From NCBI GenBank assembly GCA_028023455.1, contig JAQFVV010006450.1:597501-661500 (forward strand): a stretch of DNA of 64,000 bases. Direction: 5' to 3'. The DNA comes from Epiperipatus broadwayi. Lineage: Eukaryota; Onychophora; Udeonychophora; Euonychophora; Peripatidae. The notes beneath the pieces were generated by a model that saw only the letters and a list, made by a program, of their open reading frames with translations, was not told the origin of the DNA and did not search any database. Position numbers and translations under genes: made by a program. Positions 11,632 to 25,222 of this stretch are shown here, one piece after another (position 1 is the stretch's first letter; every line of letters begins with the position of its first letter).

Positions 11632-14600
11632 ATCTCATTTACTAATTAATTTACATCTATATTAACCATTAAAAATATTAAATTTTATATATATATATAT
11701 TAGTAATATCAGTTTAATGCTAATTGAGAGCACTTTTGACCATTTGAAAGTGAACTATGATTTGGTTTACCCATATTTACAATAGATGATTGTGAAATAT
11801 AGTGAGTAGAGTGAATTCCTACTACTGTGAATAAAGATAAGAAAGTAAGTTGAGAAAATCATGTTTGATACATATTATTTTTGCCAAAAGTCAAAAATGC
11901 CTTTAGTTAGTGTAAACTTAAGACCCTAAAAATATATAGTTCCTGACCTACTCTGTATCAGACCTATTTAACTATTCAAGCAAATTGGCTTGAATTTAGT
12001 ATCTTAGATTATTTGAATTCAGATTAGTATTTATCTTTGATGATAAAAGAATTAAAGATAAGCTTCTAGTTATATAGATTCAAATTCAATGCTCCTAATG
12101 ATGAAGCCCAGTAACCAGAAACTACATCTGGGAATTTAATTTGACATCTAGTGCTCATTGACTATTCAAACTTATAAAGAAAGCTCTAGAGTAAATAATC
12201 CTAATGTAATAACTCAGGGTTTTGTGAAATTACTTGACAACAAAGGAAGTGATACTATTATGACAAATGCAAAAAATGTTTTCTTTGGTATCAATCTTGT
12301 AGCTCTCTCATTTTTTAAAAAAAATATGTATTGGGTTTTTTTAAGATGAGTTTTCAGTCTAGTTCATCCCCTTGTTTTTGGATTTTTTCACTGGTTCAAT
12401 AGATTGCCACAGTTTGAGAAGCTTGGATATAATGAAGTTTTGAGGTTTAGCTTTTGCATTTATTTTATGCTTTTAGTATTTTTCTTTACCTATGTTTTAT
12501 CTAGAAATTGGAAGGACAAAATATCAGGGCATTATTTGAAATACAGGGTATTGATAAATCAACAAATCATAGGATTGATATAGGAAATTGAAACCTATGT
12601 ATCACATCACTTATAATCTTTTTTTTTTTTTTTTACTTGAAGTTTAAAATTCAGAATATTAAATTTATCTGTAAAATCTGTTTCAACTGCTGGATTATAG
12701 AGAGGACCACATTATACAATTATCTGTATTTATTTATTCTTTTTTTTTGTTGTTGTTGTTGAATAATTATTATTTTGTTCATCAAATCTTAAAATTTTTG
12801 ACAAAATTTATGTCAATATATATATATAACTAAATGTGTTAATAACATTTTTGTAGTGACATAATTTGAATTTTTAATTTTATTGTTTACAAAAATTATG
12901 CCACCCCACCCCCCTCCAAGTAGATTTACATATTTATTGTGATTCTAGATATTCTTGCATAGTTTTCCTAGCATTTTGACTAGTAGTATGTTCTCATTGA
13001 ATAGAGATTTTTAAGACCATTTATGTATGTTTATCAATTAACATTTAATATATTATCTATTGTTGTTCCCATATTTATTATTATTGTTAAAGTGCTTTTT
13101 TGAAATATAATTTTTATATATTAATAAATTATTTTGTTAATAAAAACATATCCTTTTGCAAATAATAAGTTTAATAAACAATTGTAATTTATATCAATTG
13201 CAACAATTCCTGATTTTTTGACGACTATGAGAGACTTGACTATAGAACAAATAAATAAATGGACATTTAATATAAAAACATATGCAAAATACCATTTATG
13301 TGTTAATAAATTAAGTAAAATATATCCAAGATATATATATATTTCCTATTATAATGTCCAATGTACTTATACTGTATAAATATATTTCCTATTATAGGGT
13401 CAAGCATTTTTTCCCCCTCCAAATGATTATTTTTTTCTCATAGCTGCTGGATTCTCTGATCTCATCTTCAGACATTTCTTTTTGACTAAGTGCTTTGCTA
13501 ATTTATTATCTAGTAATATTTCATTCACTGTCTTTGAATCCTGATAATTGTTTCAAATAATTAAAACACAGAAATGTAATGATATGATATATCCTCATCA
13601 TGGTTATTTGTAGAGATAATTGTTTGTTATATCAAGCTATAATTTTCTTCCTGACATCTCACATGTTCATCACAACATTTTTTCAAAAGTATTTGTCAAC
13701 GTGTAAATTAGCCTATCTAAAGAATATAAAAAGAAGATGTACAATGTACTACATTTCAAACAGCTAGGTAATATAATAATTAAGAAGAAATTCGAAAAAA
13801 ATAGCAGAAAATAAAACTAATCAAAAGGGTGATAAGGTTGTGCAAAATCCACTGTTGATGTTTTTAAACTCGTAAACATAAACTAATCAAAATATTACAA
13901 ATTTACATGCACTTGCCTATGAACATCAATTAAAAAAAACATAAATGTACAAATGTATGCTTATGCTTAGAACTTGTCATTACATAAGTCAACCTTTGCT
14001 CATAATTTTGAAATTAGGGTTTATTATTCCCTTCTATATATTATATATGTAGTCAGCACTATATAAAAAGACTATTTATTAATTAAAATATTGTAACTGA
14101 AACTATAGTGAAGCCATAATATATTCTATATCAATATATATTTTAACTATAAGCTATCCAAGCAAAAAATATAAATAAATACAAAATAAAAACATTACAA
14201 TTCATAAATTTACTAAACTTTATATTATGGAACCAGCTATTTACTGTCCTGGAGTGCCTTACATGATCAGGTTTATTAATAACATTTCTTTAGGTTAAAT
14301 TGAAAAAATATTTTATTTATTATTGTGATATGATATAATATGCATGTAATAAAATGTTTTTTAAATACAAAGTTAAGTAAGATACTTTATAAATTTCATT
14401 AAATTTAATTGATAGCAAAAAATAAGAGCCGCAAAACATTCCTAAGTTTGAATAGTTTATCCCAGAATCTGCAATAAGTAATGGTAAATAAGGATGACTG
14501 TATAAATTCTGAAGCCAATAGAGATTTATAAACATCAAAACAACTTGAAAAATGACTGCTATTAATATTTTCTTAGGGAAAAAAAAATATTGAAGAAAAA

Positions 14601-15169
14601 GGGGATGTTTAGTTGTGATATAACACTGATATTTAGCTATTCATTTTTGATGTAACTTAGTTTTTTTATTTTTTGAATGATTATGAATGAATGAATTGCA
14701 CAAATATGCTCCAAAATTAAAATGATAGATACATTAAAAAGATTTTATTTCAATCACATTTACTAGAAAAATAATGATTATTCTTTTAGAAATATCTGTT
14801 ATTAAACACTAAAACTTCTAATTTGACTTCCAGGATTATCTAATTAATGGAGCAAGGAATTCTTTTAAAGGATATGTTAAGGATACAAGTATATCTATTG
14901 TAACCTTTACTAAAAGTGAAAAATTATGATAATATTTTAAGTGAAGTGATGAAAGAAACGTGGCATTTCCTGCTTGGCAGAATAATAAATAAAATGTGGA
15001 ACTTCAAAATAAATATTGAAATCTAATTGGGCAAATTGGATGAATAGTTATTTCTACTATAATAGATAATGTTTGAATAATTTTTATATATATTTTATTT
15101 TGAGAATATTGCTAAGCTATTGTTTTTTATTTAAAAGGAATTAAATATATTAATCAAATATTTATTTTA
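11632..15169. other. AT-rich stretch, no gene
   Basis: Contains (AT)n, T-run and GTT-repeat tracts (for example 12746-12761) but no recognisable element. Short frames at 12158-12349 and 14320-14538 (minus) show no domain and have the composition of chance openings. Confidence 0.5.
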
Positions 15170-16757
15170 AGGTAAAAGTTAGACAACTGATAAGTGATGT
15201 TAAAACTGCAAAGAAAATACAGGCATTTGCTGTTTGTGGTCACAGATCTTTTTTTGATTCACCGAAAGCAACATATGGATCTGAGAAACAATATCACAAT
15301 CCAATTAAATCCAGAAATTGCACATTTTATATGATAAGTATGGTATTTTTGAACAAGATGGGAGTATTTTGTGAATAATGGTACAAAAATCAAGTTGGTA
15401 ACTTTTAATGACATATCCATCTTATCTACTCTTTTTGATTTAAATAAAGACATCCAGCCCAGAGAATTCAAAAACAGCTTATTGTAATCTGAAAAGACTG
15501 CAAATCTTGATGAAATAATCGATGCAGTTTTAAAAATATTTGTAATACATTAGTTTCAAAAATTTTGGAATTTTTTAGAAAGATATGCTGCCTGATCTTA
15601 AGGATGCTTCTATTGTTCCAATTTTAAAAATAAAAGGAATAGCTAAGATTGCAATAATTATCATGGAATAGCATTATTATTCATTAAAACAAAGATACTT
15701 TTTGATGGATAGGTTACTTCCAGTCAATAGTAATAGAAACTCAATGTGGTTTTAAAGAATCAAGAAGTATTATAGTTGTGATTTTCATTGTCAGACAAAT
15801 GGAAAAGTGTTGTGAACAAAAGGGTGTTTTACTCCAAGTGGAAAATCTGAAGCATTTAGAATTAAGACTGGTGTTAAAGCAGGATATGCTCTTACTCCAA
15901 CAATACTTTTGTTTTTGTGAGTTGTTTTTGGAACTGTTTATTTGCTGCTTAGCGAAACATAAATCAAGATGTGATACAGATTTGATAGAGGAATGCTGTT
16001 GATTGTGTTATTTTTGCCATTTGATAAAAGTATAGAATATACTTAATGTTTTGAATGCAATATTTAAAGACTTTAGTTTAATAGATAATATTCAAAAAGC
16101 AGAAGAGAATTTTTAGCATCTTTTAGTTTGGATGGTTATCAACTTCGAGAATGTAAATGAATTTAAATCTTTTGGTTGTTTTATAAGTAGAAAGATGAAC
16201 TTAGATGTTGAAATATAACACAGACTCCACTGAATTGCTGCTGCTTTAAACAAGTTAAAAGATAGGGTATTTCATCACAAGGAAATCAATTAAAATAATT
16301 GTATAGAGAATTATTATGTTATCTAATTTCCTGTATGGAAGTGAAATTAGGACATCTTCTCAATGCAATATAAAGACATTAGAAAAATAATGCTCTATAA
16401 AATCAATGACATGATCATAAAACCAGTCAGTATGTTCTCCAACTTGTTGAATGTGATACTCTAGAGTACACTATTGTAAAATCACATCTTTCTAGGATTC
16501 AATGAATAAAATTAATGAACAGGGCAAGACTTCCTAAAAGATTGTTTTATGGTGAACTTAAGCATAGATTTTATGGAAAAGGTAAATCCCATCTATGTTT
16601 TAAGGATTATGTCAAAGACATTATAAAGAATTGTGATATTGATTGCTTCCATTGGTACGATATGGCAGAGAATAAAATGCATTGGAGAGTTACAATTAGA
16701 TTCAGAAAGAAAAGTTTTCTGCTGAAGAGATTAAAAAATAGCATTACAAAATATTAA
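15170..16757 (+). pseudogene. Degenerate RTE-like LINE reverse transcriptase
   Basis: Conceptual plus-strand translation across frames gives the landmarks of an APE-type LINE in order. A linker reads AKKIQAFAVCGHRSFFDSPK then ATYGSE (15210-15285). An RT-entry segment reads LPDLKDASIVPILK (15590-15632), followed by NYHGIALL. VRQMEKCCEQKG (about 15787) precedes the RT motif GKSEAFRIKTGVKAGYALTP (15838-15900). The C-terminal part has ENVNEFKSFGCFISRKMNLD (16148) and AAALNKLKDRVF (16230). An open stretch 16515-16757 reads RARLPKRLFYGELK, then DYVKDIIKNCDIDCFHWYDM and HWRVTIR. This matches the invertebrate RTE-type or CFDP2-like family as I know it. Frames shift repeatedly, stops are numerous, and the region between VRQMEKC and GKSEAF, which should hold the first catalytic Asp motif, is largely deleted. 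It is a dead copy. Confidence 0.75.
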
Positions 16758-19480
16758 ACAAACAAAAAAATGGATCAGCATATTTTATTATGTGGATGTA
16801 TTTGTGAATTTGTAGATTAGTTTATATACTTAATGCAAAACTTATTTTTAGAAGTTTTTTTTTTCCTTTTTTTTTCTTGGACTTGGAATGGCCATACTTG
16901 TTTATAAGGAGCTGTTATATGAATGTATATATGTTCTGTTAATTGACTATTAACTAAACTTTTTTAAAAAAAAAAAATGTTTTACTATAATCTTAACATA
17001 CTTATGCATGCTATATATGTAAAAAAGTGTCTGTGTTATATATATACACTTGTTGAAAAATACTGTATACTTGTAGTTCAATAAACAATACATGTTGTAT
17101 GGTAATCAAATTTATTAACAAATTGTGTGCTATTAAATCCTATGTACAATATATTCAGGGTGGGCTTAGAACAAAATATAGTGGATATCATAGCTCCACT
17201 GTAATGTGTAAAGTAGAGGCTGGGTCTTTTATAAATATGTGGAAGGAATAGGTCACTAATGGTTAATGGTCTTGTGAATGGGTTAGTCACATTAAGAATT
17301 ATAATTCAAAGCACTTTAATTCTTTAAATCAAGGGGTTGGGGATTTTGGAATTATTCGTGGCTTGATATACAATGTTTTAATATATTCAGTGATTAAAAT
17401 TGTGTGTGTATCCCTGCAGGAAATACCGAATTAGCTTTTACAAGTTGATTGTGGAAGCAGGAGGAGTAATTCTTTGGGTGTAGATGTAGCTTTGTTATAT
17501 AGTATATAGTTTGTTTATTTGTGTCAATAATATAAAAGGTCTAAAAGAAATTTTGGAGATGGTAAATCATAGCTGGAATTAATTTGTTAAAGCTGAACTG
17601 CTCTATTTATTTGAATTTGCTATAATATTGTAAGATTGTACAAAATATATAAAAGTAAAATAATGTTATAAAATTAACTTCTGTAAATTTGAAATAAGGG
17701 TAATTGAATTCTATAACATTTTAATTAAAGAAGTTTACCAATGAATAAGTTAATTAATTGGATTCAAATTAGAATTAAAAAATCACACATCATACCGCAT
17801 TATTAAGAAGGGAAAACTCAGTATTTGGAAAACCAAGCTGTTGATTTATGGATGCGGGTGAGCTGGTTGTGATTTGAGCAGCAAGGCAGAATACAAAAAG
17901 GTTGAAAGACCAAGTTAATTAGTTATTAATCTTTATTCATAGAAATTTATATAGATACAGCCATTTATACTATTATTAGCTAATGGTAAGGAAAAGTTGT
18001 GAAGCAGCCATAAATTCGTTTGGATCATTGAAACCAGCTTAGCATTGTTTTATTGTGCTTCTATAAATCATTATGACAAAAAATATATAGGTATCTCATC
18101 ATTGGGATGGAATGCTAATTAAAACTTATTTAGGTTATGGGTCTCTAAAGAAATGTGATTCTTGAAGGAATTAAATATTCAGTTAGAATAGGTAATAAAT
18201 ATCACCATATATGGTAGAAAATTATTGGTGTCTACTCTATGCTATAATAAGTGAATAGTTTAGAAAATTGGAAAACATATCACAGAAAGCTTTACTGCCA
18301 TTATATATTCTGGGGTTGTAGTGAATCACAATACTGTGATGCAATAAAGAAATACCATCTGGAAAGATTTGACCTGTAAAGTATATCAAACAAGGAACAA
18401 AGATTAATATGTGTTCCAATACAATTGAAAAGCAAACCAGTAAGAAAAATTTTATTGTAAAAATATGTTTTGAATTGAATATATATATGTGTGTATTATT
18501 AAATAAAGTATTCTGATAATAAGTACTTCGGTAAATTTCATTCATTCTATTTAATAATATATTTGCCAATGCCTATATATATAATTTATATTATTGAATT
18601 TTATGTTGTCTTAAATCCAAATTACTGTTAAATTTAGATTTTTTTTTACAAGGTATTTTTTTAAAGAACAATATATTTAGTATTATATTTTTTATTAGAG
18701 GATGGAGTAAGGTGATTATTTCAAAATGTAGAATATTAATTTAACTATAAGAATTTAGTATTTTCACTATTGATTATTGCACTATCTGATAATTGTATGT
18801 ATTATTCACTTGCTATTAGTTATTAATAAACTTCAATATTAATTGTTTTGGTGTTTGAATCCATATAATTTTATTTTCTTACATCGTTTTGTATTCCGTT
18901 TCTAACCATAAATTTATTATGTGTGTGTGTGTGTGTGATTGTATGATTAATAAGTAACTGAGTACAAACTCTTAAACTGAGCAAGAATCCAAGCTTATGA
19001 CTCCAGGAACTAGGGATTTGAAGGGCTTAAACTGAATTAATATCAGTTTTTTTAGATGCTAGAAAGCCATACCTTCTAAATGTATATGGAAAACAAAATG
19101 AGTCACGATGATTAATAAGATAAATTTGTTTTAAGAGTGGATTGGGAGAGCAACCACAATTTTGAGAATGATTAGCACACTTTATCATCTTCAATTATTC
19201 TTAATCCCTATCTAATACAATATCATAATGAATTTTTACAAAAAATATTTGTTACAATAAATATTAACTCTTAATAATTTTTAATCCATGTTTGTCTTTT
19301 CAAAGCCTGTTTTATTTTTTTTGTGTGTGTGTGCTTATAAAAGTATATTATAAAATTACCAAGATTTTGACCATTTTTGTATGGCCATTGTCAAGACTCT
19401 ACAATTGCTATTAGAAAACACAAAATTAATAAAAATTGTAATATTGAAATACAAGTATAGTGTATTATTTTAATTTAGAT
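16758..19480. other. AT-rich stretch, no gene
   Basis: Downstream of the LINE pseudogene I see no LINE 3' tail that I can delimit. Frames at 17078-17290 and 18237-18569 (both minus) lack domains. The latter is long for chance (110 codons) but is hydrophobic, Ile/Phe/Tyr-rich and without a recognisable motif. A short (TG)n tract lies at 18920-18937. Confidence 0.45.
18920..18937. repeat. (TG)n microsatellite
   Basis: Eighteen bases of uninterrupted TG dinucleotides. Confidence 0.9.
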
Positions 19481-19552
19481 GTAATTAAAGGGGATTTGAA
19501 CCTAGACTTTTAAGCTTTACAGTCATTCATTCTATCCACTATAACCAATACA
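19481..19552 (-). repeat. tRNA-like repeat (SINE head or tRNA pseudogene)
   Basis: On the minus strand: A-box-like TGGTTATAGTGGATAGAATG, an anticodon-arm-like GACTGTAAAGCTTAAAAGTC, then a very good B box, TAGGTTCAAATCCCC. The acceptor ends do not pair convincingly and no 3' terminator run follows at once. I read it as a tRNA-derived SINE relic. Confidence 0.5.
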
Positions 19553-21032
19553 CATGACCACATCCATGTGAAAAAGATAAATGATTTCCAATATACATAA
19601 TTCATGCTGAACCAGTACTCATCAGTTAATCCAAATCATCATCTACCACAACATATATAATCAGTGCTCGATTTAAATTAAGATAGAAAATCTACACACT
19701 TTAATGGACAGGCTTTAATCCTTTCCATTCTCCAGCTCTTCAGCCACCCATATCACTGAAAATCTGATGTTTTTGATCACTAAAAAATTTAAACATTTTA
19801 ATTTTGACATTAGGATGATTAAACATTTTAAATCTTGTCAAGAAAGTGTGATTAAAGAAGCTGTGCCTACAGAAAAAAAAAATCTGCTCTAAATTAAATA
19901 AATGATAATAAAATGTTAGTAATTTGTTTAATAAGTTATTGATTTAATGATTGTCAATTATAATAACGATAGAAATAGGAATTAAAAAACAGATGTTTTA
20001 AATTTTAAAATGTAATTTGGTAAAACGAAGAATAAAAATACGTATATAATTTTTACTATAATATATTTTTTTATTTCTAGAAAGATATGTGTAGAATTTT
20101 TATTGAATCCATGTATTCATTTATTATATAGATACTCTACAATCATCCAATTTCTTTTCTAAATACAATCTACTTTTTTTAAAAAATTCATAATACTTCT
20201 TAATCCATGTCCCCCCCCCACACACACACACTCAATTCCTATATATGCATAAAAGGGCAATGAACAGTACTTTAAATAATATGTAAATCTGGGGGAATCA
20301 GTGAAACATAAGATTCCTTTTCTTTTTTTTAGAATTTACATGTATAAGAAAGAATAATATCTGTGTGCATTTATTTGTTAAGATACGTATTAATTTTCTT
20401 TTTTCTTTTTGTAATTAGCAAAAATGTGCACAATGCAAAAAGGTGTTGAGTGTGGATTCTTATTTTTTCTAAAGATACCTACCTTATAAGTTTCTGCAGC
20501 ATACATGGGTGTGTTTTAAAGAATGTTTTAAGAGAATAACTAGAAATAAATTTTTATTGGTTCAAATTAAGTAGTCATGTGACAAGTGTTAATAATATTA
20601 ATAGGCCACTATGATTTTGAACCTGTGCCACTATATTTAAGAAGCTATTTATTTGAAGTTCTTATATCTAAAAGGTAGATTTAAAAAAAAATTGTTTATT
20701 TGAATGTATATTTAAATATTTAAGTTAGTTGTATTCCAGTAAACTGAAAAAAAAAAAAAACAGTCACTAAAGTAATTTTGTTAGTTTTTTTGATGATTTA
20801 GTGTTCCTTTGTAATAATCAGTGTTTGTATATGATGTAAGACCTTGTGTGGTAGTTTTAAATTTGAGAGTCCCAAATAAATTACTACAAGCAAGAAAGCA
20901 ATAGTAAACTATGATTCATAATAAAATAATCATTGTCTGATTTATTGATCGGAACATTTATATATATAAAATGTAAAATTATATGTTCATGTATATTTGT
21001 ATTCATATATTTATATTGTGTTTGTTATAGTT
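19553..21032. other. AT-rich stretch with a C-run/(AC)n tract
   Basis: The only marked features are a nine-C run followed by (AC)n at 20211-20231 and several A- or T-runs. No gene or element recognised. Confidence 0.5.
20211..20231. repeat. C9-(AC)6 simple repeat
   Basis: Nine C residues followed by six AC units. Confidence 0.9.
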
Positions 21033-21066
21033 CTGAAGAAGATTGCTGGGGCAATCGAAACTGTCA
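21033..21066 (+). ncRNA. CTGAnGAAG-hairpin-GAAAC motif (hammerhead-like?)
   Basis: CTGAAGAAG, then a strong stem GATTGC-TGGG-GCAATC, then GAAACTGTC. The CTGANGA and GAAA boxes around a hairpin are the core layout of hammerhead self-cleaving RNAs, which are known in Penelope-like retroelements. However, one extra A lies between CTGANGA and the stem, so the stem is out of register by a base from the canonical form. The same layout recurs on the minus strand at 22622-22654 and in both arms of 25223-26089, so it is a conserved piece of a repeat family. Catalysis is unproven. Confidence 0.4.
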
Positions 21067-22552
21067 ATAGTGAGTTGTAAAAAAAGCATTATAAAAAGTA
21101 ATAAAGAATATAAATGATATTAACATTTTGTAATATTGGAACACTAAAATGGCAGATTAAGTACAAACAGATTTTATTCATTTGACTAAAATGAATTTTT
21201 TGTTTGTTTGTTTTTAGTTGGGATCAATGCAGGAACTTGAGTCTAGAATTCATATTTTGTGTTAATCACACAGAGGAGCCTGACAATGATCACTTATTAT
21301 TACTTGATTATTGAATTCTTTTGGCTAGTTATTTTACTTTCTTTTGAGCAGAGGATTTAATATACACAGTAAAATTATTTTTATTACAACTCATATGATT
21401 TTATTATAGGATATAGATTGTAAGTAAAGAAGGACTAGAGATATCAATTTAATGCTAAATTTTTGAAATTCTGAAATACTAATAAATATATGTGCTTGCT
21501 ATTTGTTTTTATTGAATTTTAAATTATTTATTTATTCCTCTTTTTTAATGTAAATACAATTAAAATTGAATGATTTATTTTTTTAACAAATTTAGAAAAA
21601 TGTAAAATTGTAACCAAAGCACTTGAAAATGATTAAGACTGAAGGAACAATTACTTTAATTTTTATCATACATGGAAATAAAATAATTTTTTATACTGCA
21701 CATTTTAGTTGTTTATTGCCACTTGAGATGTTTATACCTCTCACTCATCTTTTAAAACATAAATAAGATGTTGCACCCAGTTTTGGCATGACAATTTATT
21801 TTTTTCCAGTCAGAAAGTAAAATATTTATTCGGGAATATTTTTTTATTGCAGAAAATTATTTTGTAGTCAGCATGCTATTAATTGTTTATAATTTAGATT
21901 GTGTTGCATGAAGCATATAGAAAATGAATACTTCTGTTAATCTATTTTCATTTGTAATCAAATTATTTGCTGTTTTTGCTTTTTTATTATTATAACATTT
22001 TATAAATTTTTATCTCGAAGAATGTAGACATATGCAGTATATATAAATATTAAAATTTTATGGAGGTTTTTATCTGATAATGGAAATAATGACAAAGAAG
22101 CACTTTTCTTTACTTTATTACAAAGCCATCTAATGAATGTTTTGAATAATCAATGCATATTGTGTGGATATTGGTAGTATAATCACATTTGGTACTATCA
22201 CATCCAATATACACATTTGGTTTTTGTCTTATGGTCTTCGTATGAGGTAAGATTGAACTCTATGGATCTATTCATCCTGAGCTTATTGCACTTTACATTT
22301 AGCTTTTATTCTTTATTTTATTTATTTTACTATCAGGATAATTGCTTAAAATTCAAGAGTGTTTTGAATCCAAGCCAATTTTCTTATAGTTCTGACCTTA
22401 AATTACCATCCTCAGTTTTATAATAACTGTAGGCCTATTGCTTTTGATTACAATGTATTAATAGCAAACATCATTGATGTTATATCATCATTATAATATA
22501 ATCTTCAATAACTTCTCTTCCTCTTTCCTTCTTTATTTTTGTTTTCTAATAT
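21067..22552. other. AT-rich stretch, nothing recognised
   Basis: A TTTGTTTGTTTGTTTTTAG tract near 21200-21220 resembles a splice acceptor, but no open exon follows. The 68-codon frame at 22217-22423 is hydrophobic and without a domain. Confidence 0.45.
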
Positions 22553-22770
22553 ATAACATATAATAACCACATTCCACTCTTTTTACACTTTGAAGCAAAA
22601 TATATTTATTTATTAATATTACAGTTTCGACTATTCCTAGCAGTCTTCGTCAGAAATATGGTTGTATTAATATAATGTTTAAATTTTTGTAGATCTGATG
22701 AAGACTGCTAGGAACAAATATATTTTGCTTCAAAGTGTAAAAAGAGTGGAATGTGGTTATTATATGTTAT
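22553..22770. mobile_element. Palindromic element carrying the CTGAnGAAG motif in both arms
   Basis: Outer arms 22553-22607 and 22716-22770 are exact or near-exact 55-bp reverse complements (ATAACATATAATAACCACAT on the left). Further in, CCTAGCAGTCTTCGTCAGA at 22636-22654 pairs with TCTGATGAAGACTGCTAGG at 22694-22712. On the minus strand the left arm reads CTGACGAAGACTGCTAGG, AATAGTC and GAAACTGT. The right arm has lost the AATAGTCGAAACTGT portion by a ~22-base deletion. The central spacer is about 40 bp. The layout resembles inverted pLTR-like units of Penelope-type elements. Confidence 0.6.
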
Positions 22771-25222
22771 ATCATCATTATGAATGTTCTTAACCTTTAA
22801 TTTGTTAAATGCAGCAGCAACATATTTGACTTCTTCTACGTTTACGTTTGGCCTATATCTAAAAATCTACCAAGATCCTGCTATCCTTACATCTTTTGCA
22901 GCTCATATCTGTTATATGACTAATACCATGTTTTCTGTGTGTAATTATTTTTATATTAAATAACACACACATACAGATATATTCTGCTACATATAAATAT
23001 ATTTGAAACTCCAAAATTAAATTTAAGCAATAATAATCTTGAGTATGTACTTTGTTTGAAAATACTTCATTTTAGAATTTTTAGATTGGTAGTTATTTTT
23101 GATTTATATGTAAATTATAAAGTATTGGTCATAGGAAAAATTGCTAAAGGTGATATATGAAAAATTGAGAGAACTTTGAACATATGATTTATGGAAATTT
23201 TAATTTTCTCAAATTAGGTTAGGTTACTTTTTAAACCATTATAAGAAATTAATTAGCATATATACAATATATAAGTTACCTCCATGAAAGCATGTTGAGT
23301 TATTTAGGATAATATTTCACAATGACTGGTTGACACTCTCTTCTTAACTTATTCTACTATTTACTTCTAGAGTTGCATCACAAATTTTAGTGAAATCCCC
23401 AATTATGTTTTTTTTAAAATTATTCTTCTATATGCTTGTCTATGTGATTATTTAAGTTAGATTATATCTGTTTGCTTGGCTTTTTATATCATTATTTAAT
23501 TTTATTTATCTCTGTATTTTTTCTCCACCTGTTTTTTTTATGTCAATCTATATATTTTCATCTATTTCTCTTTCTGCCTGTCTCTGCCTTTATCTTTTTT
23601 TTTTTTATCTTTTTAATTTATCTTTTTAAATTTTTTTTTAATCTATATCTTTTTCTTTTACCGTTTATATTTTATATTTCAACTATCTCTACATCTCTCC
23701 AACTTATGTTATGACTTTTGAAAAATTGTTATTGTATATTAATTTTATTTTATCATGAAAAATAGTAATAATCATCATATATTTTATTTAACTTAACATT
23801 TGTTGATTTTTAGCATTTCAAAATCTTTCAAAAAATTTTAATTTATAAATGACATCTCTCCATTTTTTTTTTCTTTTTATAACTTGTTTATTATTGAACT
23901 ATTTCCATATAAACAAATTTGAATCAAGGTGTAAACAATAAAAATATTTACGAAATTTGTATGAAACAAAAGTAAAAATAAAAAATAGTCAAATCAAAAT
24001 ACACCAAAAGTTCACACTTACCCATTCCTATATATATATCTTCATGTTTTTGGTATAGATTTAATATGTACAAAAAATTGATCATATTAAATTAGTTTAG
24101 CAGTAAAAGCAAGTTTTAAAAAAGTAAAAAAAGAAGTGATGTAACTTATATTTTAATATTTTTGAAACTGAGATCAGTTTGACAAGAAAAAGAAGAGACT
24201 ATTTTGTAACAGTTTTGACTTTTAGCATTTTTTTTTATTCAACTTGATTTGAATAATAAAGGAAAGTAGCTTTATCAGTGGTGTGTCTAAATATCCAGTT
24301 TGGTTGAAGAATTTCCCATAGACATATACATAGATATACTACTATTAATCCATGCACCACTAATTCAAAAACTTTTACTATTAGGACAAAATTACAAAGC
24401 ATTACTTTCATGCATTATCTTAATTACTGCTAAATAACAAATTTGAGTTAGTGTAAATATAAATATATTCTTTATTTTAAAGCTTAATATAAAAAAGTTA
24501 ATGTTAATTTAAATTTCCATCAGACTTTGGGTTTATCATGAGAAGTTTATTGGTGAAGTTGGAAAAATTTACAAATCCAAAAAACAGTGAAACCAAGATT
24601 TTGAATTGTTTGGTCTATTTGTATATATATTTATGTTATCTGTGGTATAATCATCTAATTCTAATATTGTATATATCTTCAAGCAGAAAAAAAGGATTAT
24701 AATATAAAGTAACAATATTATCTGCGTTATATATAAATTGCTAGATCCTATTCTCTCTATCTCATTAAAATCCCCATTTTATTTTTATATGAAGAAAGAG
24801 AAAAATTCATCAGAATAAAATATAAATTATGTTGAATAAGTATTTATGTCATAGTGTAAGGAAAAGATAAAAATCAATAGCTTGTTTCTTTGAAAAGAAT
24901 ACTATAGTTTGAAAGCTTTGTGTAACAAAATTTATTTTATATCTGTTCTATGTTGTCATTAATTTTTAAAGCTTTCAATGCCTGTGTTGATTTCAGAATA
25001 TCATATGAAAAAAACAAGATATATAAACTTTTATTTATTTTTATTGATCTCCAAAGTTGGAAGATTATTAGGAAATCTTTAAAACTCATGGTAATTACAT
25101 TTAGCTTAAAACTACTTCCACAGATTAAACATTCATTCTGTCATCTGTTTAGTTTATTGAACTGATGACACATTTTTATTGTTGAATAATTCCAGCCTGT
25201 CTATAAACACCAGCCCTTTTGA
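22771..25222. other. AT-rich stretch, no gene
   Basis: Long T/C-rich low-complexity text around 23400-23720; the 80-codon frame there (23472-23714) is almost all Phe, Leu, Ile and Tyr and is a composition effect. The frame at 24950-25165 shows no domain. Confidence 0.5.

Noticed and set aside
18237-18569. 110-codon minus-strand frame
   Set aside because: Hydrophobic Ile/Phe/Tyr-rich sequence with no motif; explained by AT-rich composition.
21200-21225. TTTGTTTGTTTTTAG as a splice acceptor
   Set aside because: No open exon or downstream donor follows; such tracts are common in T-rich DNA.
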